Source of the DNA: Trebouxia sp. TZW2008
Taxonomy: Eukaryota > Chlorophyta > Trebouxiophyceae > Trebouxiales > Trebouxiaceae
Reading direction: 5' to 3'
DNA length: 64,000 bases
Assembly: GCA_002118135.1 (NCBI GenBank)
Contig: BDIU01000242.1
Coordinates: 187,870-251,869, forward strand
Position numbers and translations under genes: made by a program. Positions 1 through 12,850 of this stretch are shown in pieces. A model generated the notes under the pieces. The model was not told where the DNA came from. It did no database searches and worked only from the letters and a program-made list of their open reading frames with translations. Within the stretch, counting starts at the first letter, position 1, and every line of letters starts with the position of its first letter.

Positions 1-896
1 GGCTAGTGCCCTTTCATGACATGGTCAAGGCTGTGTTGTTGGCAGTCAGGAATGTGCAGTGAAACTATGCCGCACAGGCTAGGCAGCTGCAAGCATAATA
101 TGCAAGACAAGCTACGTGGTTATCTGACTGGAACAGCATCAATTCACCTTGTTTGTTGCAGCCCTGATTTGGTAACCCTGTTGAACAAGCATACTGTGCT
201 TCATGTCATGCAACTGCGCTCTCTGCTTTACATGCTCATCTGCAGATTGATTTCCTTTCAGCCATCATTTGTATGTCCGCTCAGGGTTTTGAGTGGTGCA
301 TTGTGAATTTTTTCATCGGCTTGTTCAACTTGGCCACCTATGGCACCCTACAGCAGCGTTGTCCCTTGGGTCAGTGACCTAGGATTGATGGCCTTGCACA
401 CCAATTTTGCATGCGCAATTGGCGTTTAGATTGACAGTATTGGCTTTCCATTAGGAGCTGAGATGCTACATGAGCATGTAAGTTGAGGGACCTTCCGGCA
501 TTAGCAGTCACCTGCTAAACAGCTGTTTTTGCTTCCCTGCTGCAAGTATCGGCATTGCAGCACAGCAAGGCTGCTTTGCAAATAGCTTATCAGCATCTGA
601 TGCAAGGCACCCGTCTCATGCACGGCATCGTTTCTGCACAGCTGACAATGCGTGTGTTGTTTAGCTGACAGCATGGCTCGTTACACTATTCTGCATGCAT
701 CTTTTGCCTGGTACAGGCAAGGGACACCTCGGCCAGAGGCGAATTTCCATAAATTGTCTGACAAACATGACCTAATTTGGGGGAAGGTCCACTGGTCCAA
801 CGCTTTTGGCCCAACTTCGCTAACTTCGGATGCATGCTGTCCTGCGGACGACTCATTTCGCAACGCAGGCGATCCCTCTGACCTGCCTGGCGAAGC
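1..896. other. Left edge, no gene supported
   Basis: I see no exon with recognisable protein similarity here. Short open frames exist on both strands but lack consistent codon structure or splice sites. The last 250 bases are probably the promoter and 5' leader of the Tra2-like gene starting at 897. Confidence 0.4.
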
Positions 897-2715
897 ATGT
901 CGGCGTCGCGATCTCCACCGGGCCGATATACAGGCAGCAGATCGCCTAGCCCGAGGCAAGATGAGAACAGGCCCAGATCCATGTCCCTAGAGAGACCTCA
1001 GCGAAGGCCTGCGAGGTCACCAACCAGACCTGCCCACAGCAAAGATACTAGATACAGCTTGTATGTCAGCGGCTTGTCACCCAAGGTGACGGAGGATGAT
1101 CTGTATGAGCATTTTGCCAAAGAGGGCAAGGTATACCTGTCTTCCATGTGCCGCCTTGTTTTTGTGCGTATGTCTCACGATATTGCAACTCTGTTGAGAT
1201 CACATCAATCTGCTGCTGCCATCATGCGTGCCGCCGTTGCACGGCTGCTGCGAGGCTCTTTCGTGACAGCGCTGTGTACCCGTGACAGTGCAACTGACAG
1301 GCACCTACCTGTTGGTTCAAGACCGCAAAGCCTTCCCTTATTCGCAAACACAGCTGGCGACAGACTCTGCAACTTGTGCGTCGTGATTATGCTGCAGGTT
1401 ACAGAGTCCAGGATTGTTTCAGACCCACGAACATATGAGTCGCGAGGGTTTGGCTTTATTGGCTACGCAACTGAGCAGGTACTCAGTTGTCGCTACAATT
1501 GATGCGATCGACACTCAGACATGTGCGCAAGTCAGCCTCTGATTTTTGATACGCGACAGCTTGACACGAGACTCTTTGCTGCTATAGGAGCAAGATGACG
1601 CCATCAAATACCTGGACGACTCAAACCTGCAAGGCCGCGCCATTAGAGTGGAAAAGGTACCGCAGCCTCCTCCCATCTGCAGTCTATGGCGCCTCTCCTC
1701 GTCCACAACCGCAGCCCTTCACACAATCATCCCTCTCCAAATGCCAGTGCCACACCTTGCTTCCCAGACTGCATGACCTTCGCTCCCCAAAGCCCTTACC
1801 CATACTCCTCTTCACCTCACCAAACCCAGCGCAACTTCCAGTATCAGCTGCGTCACACAGCCTCTTCACTTTTACTGGCCCTTTCCACAATCCAGCTCGC
1901 ACGTCTGGAGCCACACCCGTAGATAGCCTCTCACTCTTTTCCCACTTCCACACTGCTTCCACCTGACCCTCTCAGCTTTACGCATAACCAGCCCACTTGA
2001 CTGCATTGGCCAGGTGAGGTGAGAGCACAGCCTGTCTTGCAGCGTACCTTAGGCCACATGTCAGTAGCTGACGCAGGCAGCATACTCAAATGCATGTGGT
2101 ACTGAAATGCCTGCAATGTCATGCTGACGCATAGTCAAGACATGCTTGTTGTCTGTGTCACATGCAGCGCTTGCTTGCTCCCTCAGGCGAAACATCCCTC
2201 ACCATCGTCTTTGTATTGTAGGCAAAGCGTGCTCGGCCAAGGACACCAACACCTGGGCAGTACAGAGGGTCTAAGCCTTTGATGGACAGGGATGGCCCTC
2301 CTCGTGGCAGGTATGCTGAGGCTCAATGCCCTAACTCAGCAACTGTCTCATGCATTGTCTACTGCTTGCTCAGCTTCATTGTCAGCAAACCGGCCAATGA
2401 CAAGCCATTGCAGTGTGGCCGCAAATCTCAAGTTGTGAGGCTGCATATCAAATGCTTCCTATGGTTACCTGGTACAAACCCACTGTTGCTGCAATACTGT
2501 GTCAACAGCAATCTTGATTGGTGGTGCCTGTTGTCTCAGAGCTGCTGTGCTGTTGCAGGGAGCCCTACTATAGGGATGGATATAGAGGACCTCCTCCATC
2601 CAGAGAGCCGTACTACAGAGAGCCATACAGGGAGCCGCCACCTTACAGGGGTGACTATGGCAGAGATCGCTATAGAGCACGCAGTCGTAGCCCACCACGC
2701 AGATACTATGACTAG
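897..2715 (+). CDS. Tra2-like SR splicing factor (RRM protein)
   Basis: Five phase-consistent exons: 897-1130, 1398-1478, 1588-1656, 2222-2310 and 2559-2715, giving 209 residues. The N-terminus (about residues 1-50) is Arg/Ser-rich. One RRM follows at about 53-130, with RNP2-like 'SLYVSGL' and RNP1-like 'RGFGFIGY'. Directly after the RRM comes 'RPRTPTPGQYRG', which matches the conserved linker seen in Transformer-2 and plant SR45a proteins. The tail is rich in Tyr/Arg/Pro and ends in 'RARSRSPPRRYYD'. This RS-RRM-linker-RS order is typical of Tra2, a nuclear regulator of exon inclusion. All introns are GT-AG. The start is the first ATG in frame with the RS domain. Tra2 genes are often autoregulated by splicing, but I see no specific poison exon here. 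Confidence 0.9.
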
Positions 2716-3310
2716 TTGGGTTGATGCTGGGCAACTGTACAAGACCTCTCAAGACCCGTGCTGTTTGACAATCAGCAATTTCATTGGTTGCTAGAGCAGT
2801 ATGCATTGCCAACTTGTGTTAGTGCTTGTATATGCAGTGTGTAGGCAGTTTGGCCCCTTCCTTTAGGCAATGCAGCCTGAACTAGATTAGGTAGAAAGTG
2901 TGAACCTAGTTTCCTGAATGTCGACCCAGCTTTGAGAAGAAGCTTTTGGCCTCTGAAGCCATTTTTCAGTGCGGTCCTTCGTTTCAGTCATGTATGCAGT
3001 TGCTCTGAGGACGCAGCAAGTGCAATGCAGCTAAGATTGGCCTGTAACACCTGTTGGAGCTTTTGCCTCTAGCATGAACCCAGCATTGGACCCCCATCAG
3101 AATGATTGTTGTCTTGTCGTGAAGCTTCTCTTAACGCTGCTGCAAGCTTTCGCGTGTGGCTGTGTCCGCACTGCCGAGTGTGATACATAAAAATTCAGCC
3201 ACAATCATGAAGTAACACCTAGCGCTAACGCGTGCCTACAAATTGACATGTAATGTCCCATCATGCAATTGTGATACCCATTTCGGCATCATTGACACAT
3301 GATTGCTGCT

Positions 3311-5999
3311 CTATGACCAGTACTGGAAGAAGTAGAGTTTCAGTACCAGTCCTAGCGCAACATGAGCTAATCCGACAGCCACAAAGATAGGTGAGGCCCT
3401 GCAGAAGAAAGAAGCCTCAGCTTTGGTGCAAGTTGCAATTCCTCATGCCAAGTCATCAGAATTTGCTGCCTGTGATGCACTTACAGGGTTTTCTGATTTG
3501 AAGGCAGCAGTGTATGGACACAGGAATTGGAGCAAGTCAGTGTTTGTCTTGGAGAGCAGACAATCGTACAGTTGCTAAGGTTGGCATCAAGCAACGTGAG
3601 ATGTCAATCTCTGATGACTTTTTTGTGCAGTTGTTGAGGTAAGACAGGACATGCTGTTCGTTTGTGCTGCAACAAGACTGCATTTTTCAAAAGACGTTTT
3701 GGATGCCTGAATGATGATGCGCGGACTATCAGAGCATGCTGAGACATGGCGCCAGGTACGTGAGATTTGTCACCCTCATAAGCAACAGCGCTTAATGATA
3801 GCAGATCAGGTTTGCCATGACACAAAAAGCTGTGACAAGAATCTTACTTGGCGCCAGCCACATCAAAGATTGGAGCCTTGAAGTTTGTCAGCAGGAACAG
3901 CCCTGAAGTGGTGGTGGCGATGGCAACTAGAAGCCATCTTAGCCACTCATATGGAAGAATGCACACAAAGGATATTGGCACAAATATACTCAAAGCATAA
4001 CCTGCAATGCAAGCAAGCAAATCACTTCATGCACAAAGGCTATCATGGCATACAGACAATCCAGGCATTCACTGTCTTGCATTGCAAGCTGATACACCAG
4101 GATTGATGCTGATGACAGCAGTCTGTAGCGGGGCTGTGCTTGCACAAAACAGAATGCGAGATGCAAAAGTGACAGCAGTTCATGCTGCCTTGTCTTTGTT
4201 GACACAGACGACAAGTAGATTACTCTTTGCGCAAAGCATGCATGCTCACCATATATGCACCAGACCTGCGCCAGACTGACTTTGGACTTGAACCACCATC
4301 GCAAGCAAGCATACAGCATGACACCTATGACTCCAACATACCCGTAGAAAAGAATGGCAGAGTACCCAACCTGCAGCATGCATGTATACATCTTGGTCAT
4401 GGTCTTTGACATGAACACGCGTTTTTATGCACTCAACCTTTTCAAGATGCATGTCAATGTTTGAGCTGTGGCCATGGCTGCTGTGCTAGCTTCTGACCAA
4501 GGTTCTAAGCATGCAGCATGGCAAACTGTGTGGATGTGATGCAAACATCACAGCTTGCACTGGTGCCTACAGCATTGCTAGTCACATTCAGCATTGCATT
4601 TCAGGACATGTACAGTACTGTCCTTTAAATATTGGAGCCGAAAATCTGGCCTTCTTATGATGGCTTTCACCTTGTCTACATTGGAGTACCAGGCTGCAAC
4701 GTCTCCACTTGTTGAGGAATGCTTCTTTCTGTAGCTGACATAGTTTGCATAGTTGCCAGTTGCAGCTATCACAAAGATCAGCGTTGTTGTGACCCAGAAA
4801 GGTCCATACCTGCACACAATCAAGACAATGAATCCAACATCCATATTATACACAACACTAGAATTAAGATGCAGTCGCTGAGCGCTCAGGCCAATACATC
4901 AGGCAGGGTACATGGCAGCAATGTTGCTGGATGACCTTGAACAAGTCATGATGCATCCACAACCGACAGCAGTTGTGATACACAAGCAAAGGAAAAACAG
5001 GTCCTGTTTCACGTACAAGTCAGCATTGTCAGTGGTCTTGTCAAAGAAGTCTGCCTTGTATGAGCCAATTACTGAATCTCGTATCCTGATCAAAATGTCC
5101 TGCACACCATTCAGTGCCTTCAGACTGACTGCTGCGGCTGAATGACGCCAATGCTGTTCTGCTTCAGATGTCCCAGAAGTGTGCTGTTGCATGCAGCCAG
5201 GGTTCACCTCTGTGTCAACATTGAAGAATCGTCGATATCGCTTGATGTTCAGAAACCAGTACTTTTTGCTGGGATCTTCATCGCCGTCAGCTCCACCTCC
5301 CTGCTGTGCTGCCCCTGATCTGAGGTTGCTGTTCTCAGTATATGAGCCCACTGCAGCACCACAGCCATTTAAGGCTTTGCAAAAACAGCAGCTTCACTGA
5401 TGGTGGCCATGACCGAGCAAAAGCAAATTATGTTGCAACACTTGAGCAGGCAGCAGCAAACCAGAATAGCACCAGATCAGAGGTGAGGTGGTCACCACAC
5501 TCACCACGAGGAACCTGGTCCCCTCCCATCTTGCCAGTTGTGCCATGTGTAGGCAGCTGAGAGTCTGCATGCAGTGAGATCGTCTACATTGCCTGCTGTA
5601 TGAGTTGCACATGCAAGACAAATGTGGCACACTGACTTACCTTGGAATTGCAACACCACATTTGCTTGTCTGTCACCAGTGTTGATGGTCACTGAACTAT
5701 GATCAGGGACAGCTACAACCTCAGCTTGGCCAGATAGCGAATTGGCAAAGGGATTGTCAGAGCCACGCAAGTTGAAAGGGTCATCGTCTGCCGTTGGTTG
5801 CTGAATGTAGTGGTTTTCAGGCTGTTCTGAGGGGAAGTAGGTGCTTTGTACTTGATAGCTAGTGTGGCTGGGCGACTGTGCCGGCGAGCTTGAATGCGCA
5901 CTGCCCCCCTATACAGCACACTCAGTTTATGCTGCAAGAGGGGGCTCTGCTCAGCGTGCGCAGGCACCTCGGACGCACCTTCCAACCTTGATTCTCCAT
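3311..5999 (-). CDS. Yip1-domain protein of the YIPF1/YIPF2 type
   Basis: Eight exons in transcription order: 5968-5999, 5641-5900, 5208-5350, 5017-5099, 4671-4809, 4250-4370, 3848-4001 and 3311-3398, giving 339 residues. The N-terminal third is a soluble Ser/Gln/Pro-rich region. The family core begins with 'KRYRRFFNVDTE' (compare 'YYQTFFDVDT' in animal YIPF1), then 'DNADLYGPFWVTTTLIF', 'WCIYGYALSIFVP' and the last helix 'GLAHVALGLVLKLYFF'. About five hydrophobic segments are visible. Yip1 family proteins sit in Golgi/ER membranes and bind Rab GTPases. Every junction is phase-consistent. The weakest points are the 32-base first exon, chosen because it supplies an in-frame ATG, and the donor inside 'DLY' at 5017. 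Convergent with the Tra2-like gene. Confidence 0.88.
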
Positions 6000-6296
6000 A
6001 CCAAGCCAAGATCAAAAATGTTAGCTGCACCCACGAGCTGACAGGTGACTGTGTGCACAAGCCCTTGCGCTGATGGTCACGCTCAATTGAGACCGTCTAC
6101 TGATGTATTTCTGCCGCGTTCCGGCCCTGGCGCTGATCAAGATGCAAAAATGCGATGGCACAGTGGTTTCGTGCAAAAGCGCGATGCGTGCTTTCGTGAA
6201 CGGACGACGTTTGCATGACAAAAACTGCTTGTTGGATCCAGCCATCGCTGTGTCAAAGCGCTGAATCGAAGGCTGATTGCATCTTGATCGGCCGTG

Positions 6297-9200
6297 ATGT
6301 CGGCGCAGAGGTGGTGTCGAGGCTTCCGGCCTCTGACAACGAATTTGAGGCAGTTTCAAACATCAGCATCCTCATCTGCAGCAGTGCCAGCGCTTAGTGA
6401 TGTGCAGTCAGGAGCCAGCAATTGGTTCTCCAAGCTTTTCGGTGGTCAGCCCCAGCGATCGCTTGTTCCCATGACAGAAAGCCTACCAGGCGTCAGCAGC
6501 ACTTTTATGGACTCGCCACCATCAAGTGCACCTCAAACTGAGCTGACAACACTAGGAAATGGTTTCAAAGTGGCGTCAGAAGCCACTGTTGTGAGCATCA
6601 ATCAACATTGCCTGTTCCGTACCACCTCACGCGTTTCGTGCACCTCGCTAACGATGTTTGTGTTGGTGACAGGGCCCAACTGCTACGCTTGGCATCTATG
6701 TGGATGCTGGTAGTGTCTATGAAAAGCCAATGCAGAGCGGTATGTTCTTCCTGCCCCTGTTGACTTTAGAGCTGTTCATTGGTAATGCATGGGCATTGCA
6801 GTTGTTGCTTATGCTTACACTGTAACTTGCACTGCTAGGTACATCTCACTTGCTGGAGTACATGGCTTTCAAGACCTCCATGAACCGATCCCATTTCCGA
6901 CTGGTTCGCGAGGTACATGCGCACACCTTCAGCTCCTCATGCAATTTCTATCATATGTGCATGCAAATTTAATCAATTTCAAGCAAAGCTTCTGAATGAG
7001 TTGAACACGCTTTCAATTGCTCTCTTGTTGCCCAGGTTGAAGCCATGGGCGGAAACGTGATGGCATCTGCTTCCAGAGAACAGGTGTGCCCTGAAGCATT
7101 TATGCTCCGAATACGTCATTGCCAGCATCTTAGCAGCTGTTTGCAGTTTGAGCATGCATGCGTTCCAGCCTTGGCCAGTAATAGGCACGAGGCCCTGACT
7201 ACTGCGACAACTCCCTGTGCATGCGTCATTCGTTACATGTTGCTGTGAGGTGGGTATGCTTTCAGTGCTGCATGGGTGGAATCAACATCCTTTAGCAGCC
7301 AACTCCTGGCAAGACGCGAGTTGCAGCTACCCTGTGGATCCACATCCCTCAGATCACTGTGCACGTTGCACCCACTCCTTGCGGTCTGTTATGCCTGCTG
7401 TAATGAATGTGACACCTCAACCCAATCCTGCAATGTTGCTGTGCATGCTGTGCCCAGCATCTGGTGCCTGCTGTGATCAGTGCAACTGCTCAAATCCATC
7501 CTGCATTTGCAGATTGCGTATAACATTGATGTGGCCAAGTCAAATGTACCAGAGGCGCTGGAGATTCTAGCAGATGCTGTGCTCAACCCTCGCTTCACAA
7601 CATGGGAGGTCGCAGAGCAGCTTCAGAAGATTGAGCAGGACATCAAAAGCTTGAAAGAGAACCCTCAGACTGTCCTGCTTGAGGTGAGCCCCAATGCATC
7701 GCTCACGCAGGCCTGTCTGATTATCCTCAAACAGCTCTTTGAGGATAATTGAGGTGGTGCGCTGGGGAAGGCCTGATTGCAGCCAGACCCGCACACAGAC
7801 TTTTGGATGCTTTGCTGAATGCAGTTGTCAATAGAGTGGTCGACAGTTATGTCAAACTGTTACCTACATGAGAACTGCTCAAAGGAAATGCACGTTTAAT
7901 TGAACTCAACAACAAACTTTTGTTGCAGGGCGTGCAAATTTTGACCTACAAAAGCCAAGCATGTCAGCAAACCTACCAGAAATAGCATGTTAGCAGAAGC
8001 AAGCATCACTTGGTATGCATATTGTATTGGGCACATACAAGAGACAAATTGGCAGATACACAATGAGATGCTGGTTGCAGGGGCCGGACCGCATAGTGTT
8101 CACAGGAGCCTTGGAGTGGCCTCTGATTGACAGGCACCTCAATCCGTGCCTCCGTCCTTTGGACACATACAGAAGATGGATGGTCAGACTGACAATGCAC
8201 TTTTCGTTGCAGGGGCTGCACAGCGTAGTGCTCACAGGGGCTTTGGGCCGTCCCCTGATCTGCCCTGAGGGCGGCACCAGCAACCTGTCAGCAGACACCC
8301 CGCACAACTTTGCACATGGAACTTTCTGGGAGATTCACAATGACCTGCTTCCTGCTGATCACTGCAGGGGCTGCACAGTGTAGCATTCACAGGGGCTTTG
8401 GGTCGGCCCCTGATCTGCCCTGAGTGCGGCTTAGCAACTGTGAGCAGAAAGCCTGCACAAGTCTGCACAGGGGCTGTGTGATTGTTCCACAATGGAATGT
8501 TTCTTGTAGGGGCTGCACAGCGTAGCCTTCACAGGGGCTTTGGGCCGCCCCCTGATCTGCCCTGAGGGCGGCATTGGCAACCTGTCAGCAGACACTCTGC
8601 ACGAGTTCGTGCATGCCAACTTTGTGCCTGGCAAAATGGTGCTAGCTGGCGCTGGAGTGGAGCACAAGGCGCTGCTGAACTTGGCTGAGCCCATGCTGAA
8701 CACTGCCCAGGGCGGGTCAGGATCACCAGAGCCTGAGAGCAAATATGCAGGAGGAGACTTCAGGTACAGCACTCCTTGCACACTGCTGGTCAGATGCAAA
8801 TTCTGCTGTATCTCAGATTGCATGAGCAGGTCAATGTGACCCTGCTGAACTGGGTGCATGATGCTGTGTGTACAATCTCATCTCTGGCTGCATGTCAAGA
8901 TGCAGCTTGCTGAGCCACCACGCCATGGCATCAGCCTTGAAATGACTGCATCAGTCTGGGCAGTGAGAGCCAGACGGCATCAGCTGAGCTGAGTGAAGAC
9001 GATGAATGCTCTGATTGTGCTGCTGCTGTCGTGCTGTGCATGATGCAGTCACTATGAGCAGGCTGCAGCTTCAAGCACAGCACCACAATTGCATCCGTGT
9101 GATACATCGGTTTGCTTGATGACACTGCACTTGCCAGGCAGATGCAACGGCATTGGAATGAATGCAAGCAGTGGAGCAGACGCATTGACATGTTTGTAAG

Positions 9201-12200
9201 CAGCAATGCAAATATGCTCTTGCGGCTGTGCGTCTACGCTTGAAGCTTAGGCAGCTCAGAAGCAGCGTATGCTCTGCAGGCAATTTGTGGCAGGGCCAAT
9301 GACGCACTGCATGCTAGGGTTTGAGGTAGAAGGCGGCTGGAGGGACGTGAAGGGGTCAGTCATCATGACCTGCTTGCAGTACCTAATGGGGGGTGGTGGT
9401 TCTTTCTCTGCAGGCGGCCCAGGTATTCACTCTTCTTGATAATGATGATAGCTCAAGTTCTGTCGCCTATAGCCATGTTGGCTTGTCACTGCTTGTGACT
9501 GTTCCATGTTGTCTGTTGCTGATGCTGCAACAGCTCAGATATGCACTGCTCGTCACTTGTAAGGCTACAGACTAGGTACAATAAAAGCAGAAGCATCCAC
9601 ACGGCCTTTTTGGCTCCCAAGTTGTTGATTTTGCAGCAGTAGGTTCACGTATGCAGCCCACGGGCATAGCTGTCTCCTCTCTCTCACTTCTTGTCAAGGC
9701 AGAGCGTATCTTGAAAGCAATGACTATTGGCCTGTGAGTTTTGACCATGCTGTCAGCTAGCAGACCTGCAGATGCACTGCCCACGAGACATCAGCCCATT
9801 TCAAGTTGGCGAGCCAACCAGTCATGCTTGGCCACATGCACAGAAAGCGTTGATGTGCACACTGTGTGCGCCTTTTCCCAGACAGTCATAGAATGACGCC
9901 CTGTGCCTGCAGGCAAAAGGCATGCACTCGCGGTTGTACACCAGGGTACTCAACCAGTTCCCCTGAACAGTCAGCTGCACTGCTATCAACTTGTGTCCCT
10001 GTGCTTGCAGGCAAAGGCATGCACTCGCGGTTGTACACCAGGGTTCTGAACCAGTTCCCCTGGATGGTCAACTGCACTGCCATCAGCAGCCTGTACAATG
10101 ACACCGGCATCTTCAGCATCTTTGCTTCAGCAGAGTCTTCAAGCGCTGACGAGATGGTCAGCGTCCTGTGCAAAGAGTTGCAGGTGAATCTTTGCGCTCT
10201 TAGCAAATGTTACTACTTGCAGAAAACTGCCTAGTCAAAACAGTTGCGTGAGTAACAAGCAGCTCTGACAGAGTTGCTTGGGCAATTCATTGCTTCTGTA
10301 TGCGCCATGAAAGTTTGCTAGAAAGCCTTTCAGTTTTGATGACAACAATGATCTTCAGCATTGCTACTGTCTACACGCTGCTGTTGGTATGCGGTGGGTG
10401 TCCTATGCGAAAAGATGCAGATGGCAACCGTTGTTACTTGGCTTCTCTGGTGGTGGTCTGTTGCAAAGCGTCATCAACCTCTGTGTCCATACTGACTGTT
10501 GCCAATCTTCGGCAGGACTGTGCTGTGCAAACAGTTGCAGCTGAACCCCATCTGCACTTGATGAGCAGTTATCTGTCAAGGAAGTAAGTGACTTATTGGA
10601 TGCTCTGTTTCTCTATGGTAAGGTTGGGCCTCAGGCTGCCTCATTAGACAGAGGCTCCTGTTATGCGCCTAACGGCGTAGACTTTTCTTTTCTTTTTTTT
10701 CTATAGTGGTGGCAAGCAAGATAGGCAAGGCAAGCTGCACTGCACAGCCAGCCGGCATGGCACATAATCAGAAACCCGTTTTCCTTTATTCTGGCTGTCC
10801 TTTCACAGTCTACTCCTGCTGACAGTCTTTGCCTGTCGAGAGTCTTCTCCTCGCAGCAGTCCCTTTTTGAGTTTGTTCATGTTGACCATGCTCTGTGGTT
10901 CTTCATCTAAGACAACGGCCAGCAAGGCAAACGAAGCAGGGCTAGTGCGCACAAAGAATGTTACCATCAGCAGTTGTCGCGAAATTGTTAGTTGGATCTG
11001 TTGCATACGCATCAAGTGTACAGAGCTATGGTGACATCTAGTGATGAATCTAGTGCGTTCTGGTCTCCCAGACTCTGCACATGTTGAGCATATTCTGTGT
11101 TGCTCTTGCAAGGCGGTAGCTAGCAAGGTAGACGAGGCAGAGCTAGCGCGAGCTAAGAAGGCCACCATCAGCAGTGTGCTCATGAACCTGGAGAGCAGAG
11201 CTGTTGTTGCTGAGGACATTGGCCGCCAAGTGCTCACCTATGGCCACAGGTACTGCACGCTTTCTTGACCTAGTGCACCTGTGCATGACAGTGCATCACC
11301 AGATATCTCACTCACTATGCAATATGTTATGACACTGAGGACATTGGACCTCAAGTGCTCAATCACGGTCAGCTACTGCACCTGTTCACATTTGTTTTGG
11401 CAGGATGCAAGCACGGGCCATGTCTCTGCATTGAGCAGCTATACAGGGATGACAGGATGGTGTCCCGCAGCATGATTGTTCAATAGGCCCAGCCATTGCC
11501 ACTGCTAAGAATTGTCCCAAGTGCTCATCTATGCATCTGTTGTTAACAGTCAGTTATTGATGTGTAGTAATCAATAAGCCATACATAACAACGCTGCAAA
11601 TATTGGCTGCTAGTTGCTCACCTACAGCCATAGGTAATGCATCTGTTCATGTTGGTTGATTGATCTTGATGCTCAAGACACAGGACATGGTGACAGGGAC
11701 TTTGCAGTGCCCAATCCATGATCATGCAGTATGCAAGTATTCAAGGGTATGCACCTTTGGTGGGCAGTAATATTCACAATACTAGTGAATTGTGCAGCAT
11801 ACTGGCACCAGTACCTTATACGCAAATTGCAAATGTCTTCAAAATCCAAGCATTCAACCGCAGAATGTGATGATGCACTGCTCCATGATCTGCATCAGCA
11901 AGATGCCAGCACTACACAACAAGCTGCTGAGCTGCATCTTGAGCAACAGGGGGAGTCTGCAGAGACCAGCTTGGTGTTCAGCAGGTTTATCCATGCTTCA
12001 GTGCTAAGCATGGCAAGTCAGCTACCATGGTAAGTTTGGTTGACAATTCTACAACGCTGCATGCAGGGTCAAGTCTGACAATAAGCCTTTGTGTCCTAGG
12101 CTTGTTGTTGGACTCAGATCCCGCATGCTGTGTTGCATAATCTTGCAGCAAAACTTCCATGGTGGCCTATTTGCCATGCTTAGCGCGGGGCATGGCTAAA

Positions 12201-12850
12201 CCAAATACACGTCTATGAGTTACCTGTACGTGCAAGCTATTCACTTGTTGCAGGGCTCCCTCAACTGCATATGCAAGGGGTGAGCAAATGACATACCTTG
12301 CAGTCGATGTCACTTATGTTTGTATTGTTGTGTGCAGAAGCAAGGCCTGAGCAAGGGGCATGCTCTTCACTAGATGCATACCGATGTGTGTGCTTGCAGG
12401 ACACAAGCGGGCTAGCATGCGTCACCCTTGCTTGCAGAAGCAAAGCCTGATCAAGTGGGATGCCTTTCACTGGTGCAAATTGATATGTGTGCTTGCAGGA
12501 AACAAGTGGACGAGTATGTATCAGCCTTGCATCGCAGAAGCAAAGCCTGAGCAAGTGGCCTGCTTATGACTAAATGCAAACTGTTGTGCGTGTTTGCATC
12601 AAACAAGTGGATGCGAATGTGTCACCCTTGCATTGCAGAAGCAAAGTGCAATTCCCTTTACTGAATGCATAGTGATGCGTGTGCTTGCAGGAAACAAGTC
12701 AGTGAGTATGTGTCGGCAATTGAAAAACTGACAACATCAGATATCACAGAAGCCGTAAGCAAGCTGTTGAAGAGTCCACCATCCCTAGCAGCTCTTGGAG
12801 ACATTGCTGACATCCCAAGATATGCAGAGGTCGAGAGGCGCTTCAAGTAG
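6297..12850 (+). CDS. Mitochondrial processing peptidase, alpha subunit
   Basis: Ten exons: 6297-6590, 6673-6739, 6839-6912, 7036-7083, 7513-7683, 8510-8763, 9280-9422, 10011-10183, 11113-11249 and 12691-12850. They give 506 residues, close to the plant length. The N-terminus is Arg/Ser-rich as in a mitochondrial presequence. The domain order is M16-type: 'GPTATLGIYVDAGSVYE', the inactive zinc-site remnant 'SHLLEYMAFK' (second His of HxxEH replaced, as expected for alpha), the glycine loop 'MGGGGSFSAGGPGKGMHSR', then 'NLESRAVVAEDIGRQ'. Alpha recognises the presequence and beta cleaves it. Introns 5, 7, 8 and 9 contain tandem copies of exon 6, exon 8, exon 9 and the start of exon 10, listed separately. 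I chose the copies that keep the family sequence and the phase. Confidence 0.93.
7721..7752 (+). repeat. 12-bp-stem hairpin just inside MPP-alpha intron 5
   Basis: A near-perfect inverted repeat, ATTATCCTCAAA then a 6-base loop then TTTGAGGATAAT, starts about 37 bases after the donor of exon 5. It could fold in the pre-mRNA. A role in splicing is only a guess. Confidence 0.6.
8070..8460 (+). repeat. Three decoy copies of MPP-alpha exon 6
   Basis: Copies begin at about 8079, 8211 and 8369, each preceded by a usable 'gcag' acceptor. They resemble the start of the true exon at 8510 ('GLHSVAFTGALGRPLICPEGG'). The 8211 copy is the longest, open for over 50 codons and phase-compatible with exon 5. 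The first is the most decayed and the 8369 copy loses similarity after about 60 bases. Repeat spacing is about 130-160 bases, and the units include intron sequence ahead of the acceptor. Confidence 0.85.
9901..10000 (+). repeat. Decayed copy of MPP-alpha exon 8
   Basis: A tandem copy of the acceptor and first about 80 bases of exon 8 lies directly upstream of the real exon at 10011. One extra A shifts the frame near its start, and the Trp codon of 'QFPWMVNC' has become TGA. It cannot encode the protein but keeps the acceptor. Confidence 0.85.
10885..11000 (+). repeat. Decayed copy of MPP-alpha exon 9 (5' part)
   Basis: The stretch around 'gccagcaaggcaaacgaagc' through 'gttaccatcagcagt' parallels 11105-11175 of the true exon 9, with scattered substitutions. 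It lies about 200 bases upstream of the functional exon. Confidence 0.7.
11334..11650 (+). repeat. Copies of the MPP-alpha exon 9 3' end and donor region
   Basis: Fragments related to the end of exon 9 ('gaggacattgg', 'caagtgctcac') and its downstream intron recur at about 11334-11380, 11517-11540 and 11610-11650. These copies lie downstream and span the 5' splice-site side of the exon. Confidence 0.6.
12340..12660 (+). repeat. Tandem copies of the MPP-alpha exon 10 acceptor
   Basis: Units of about 100 bases containing 'gtgcttgcagg' plus 'aaacaagt', the acceptor and first codons of exon 10, recur at about 12393, 12492 and 12590 before the functional acceptor at 12690. The copy near 12500 is closest to the real exon. 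Between them 'ttgcagaagcaaagcctga' is also repeated. Confidence 0.8.

Noticed and set aside
6294..6296. GTG start for MPP-alpha
   Set aside because: The ATG at 6297 is adjacent and is the normal eukaryotic start.
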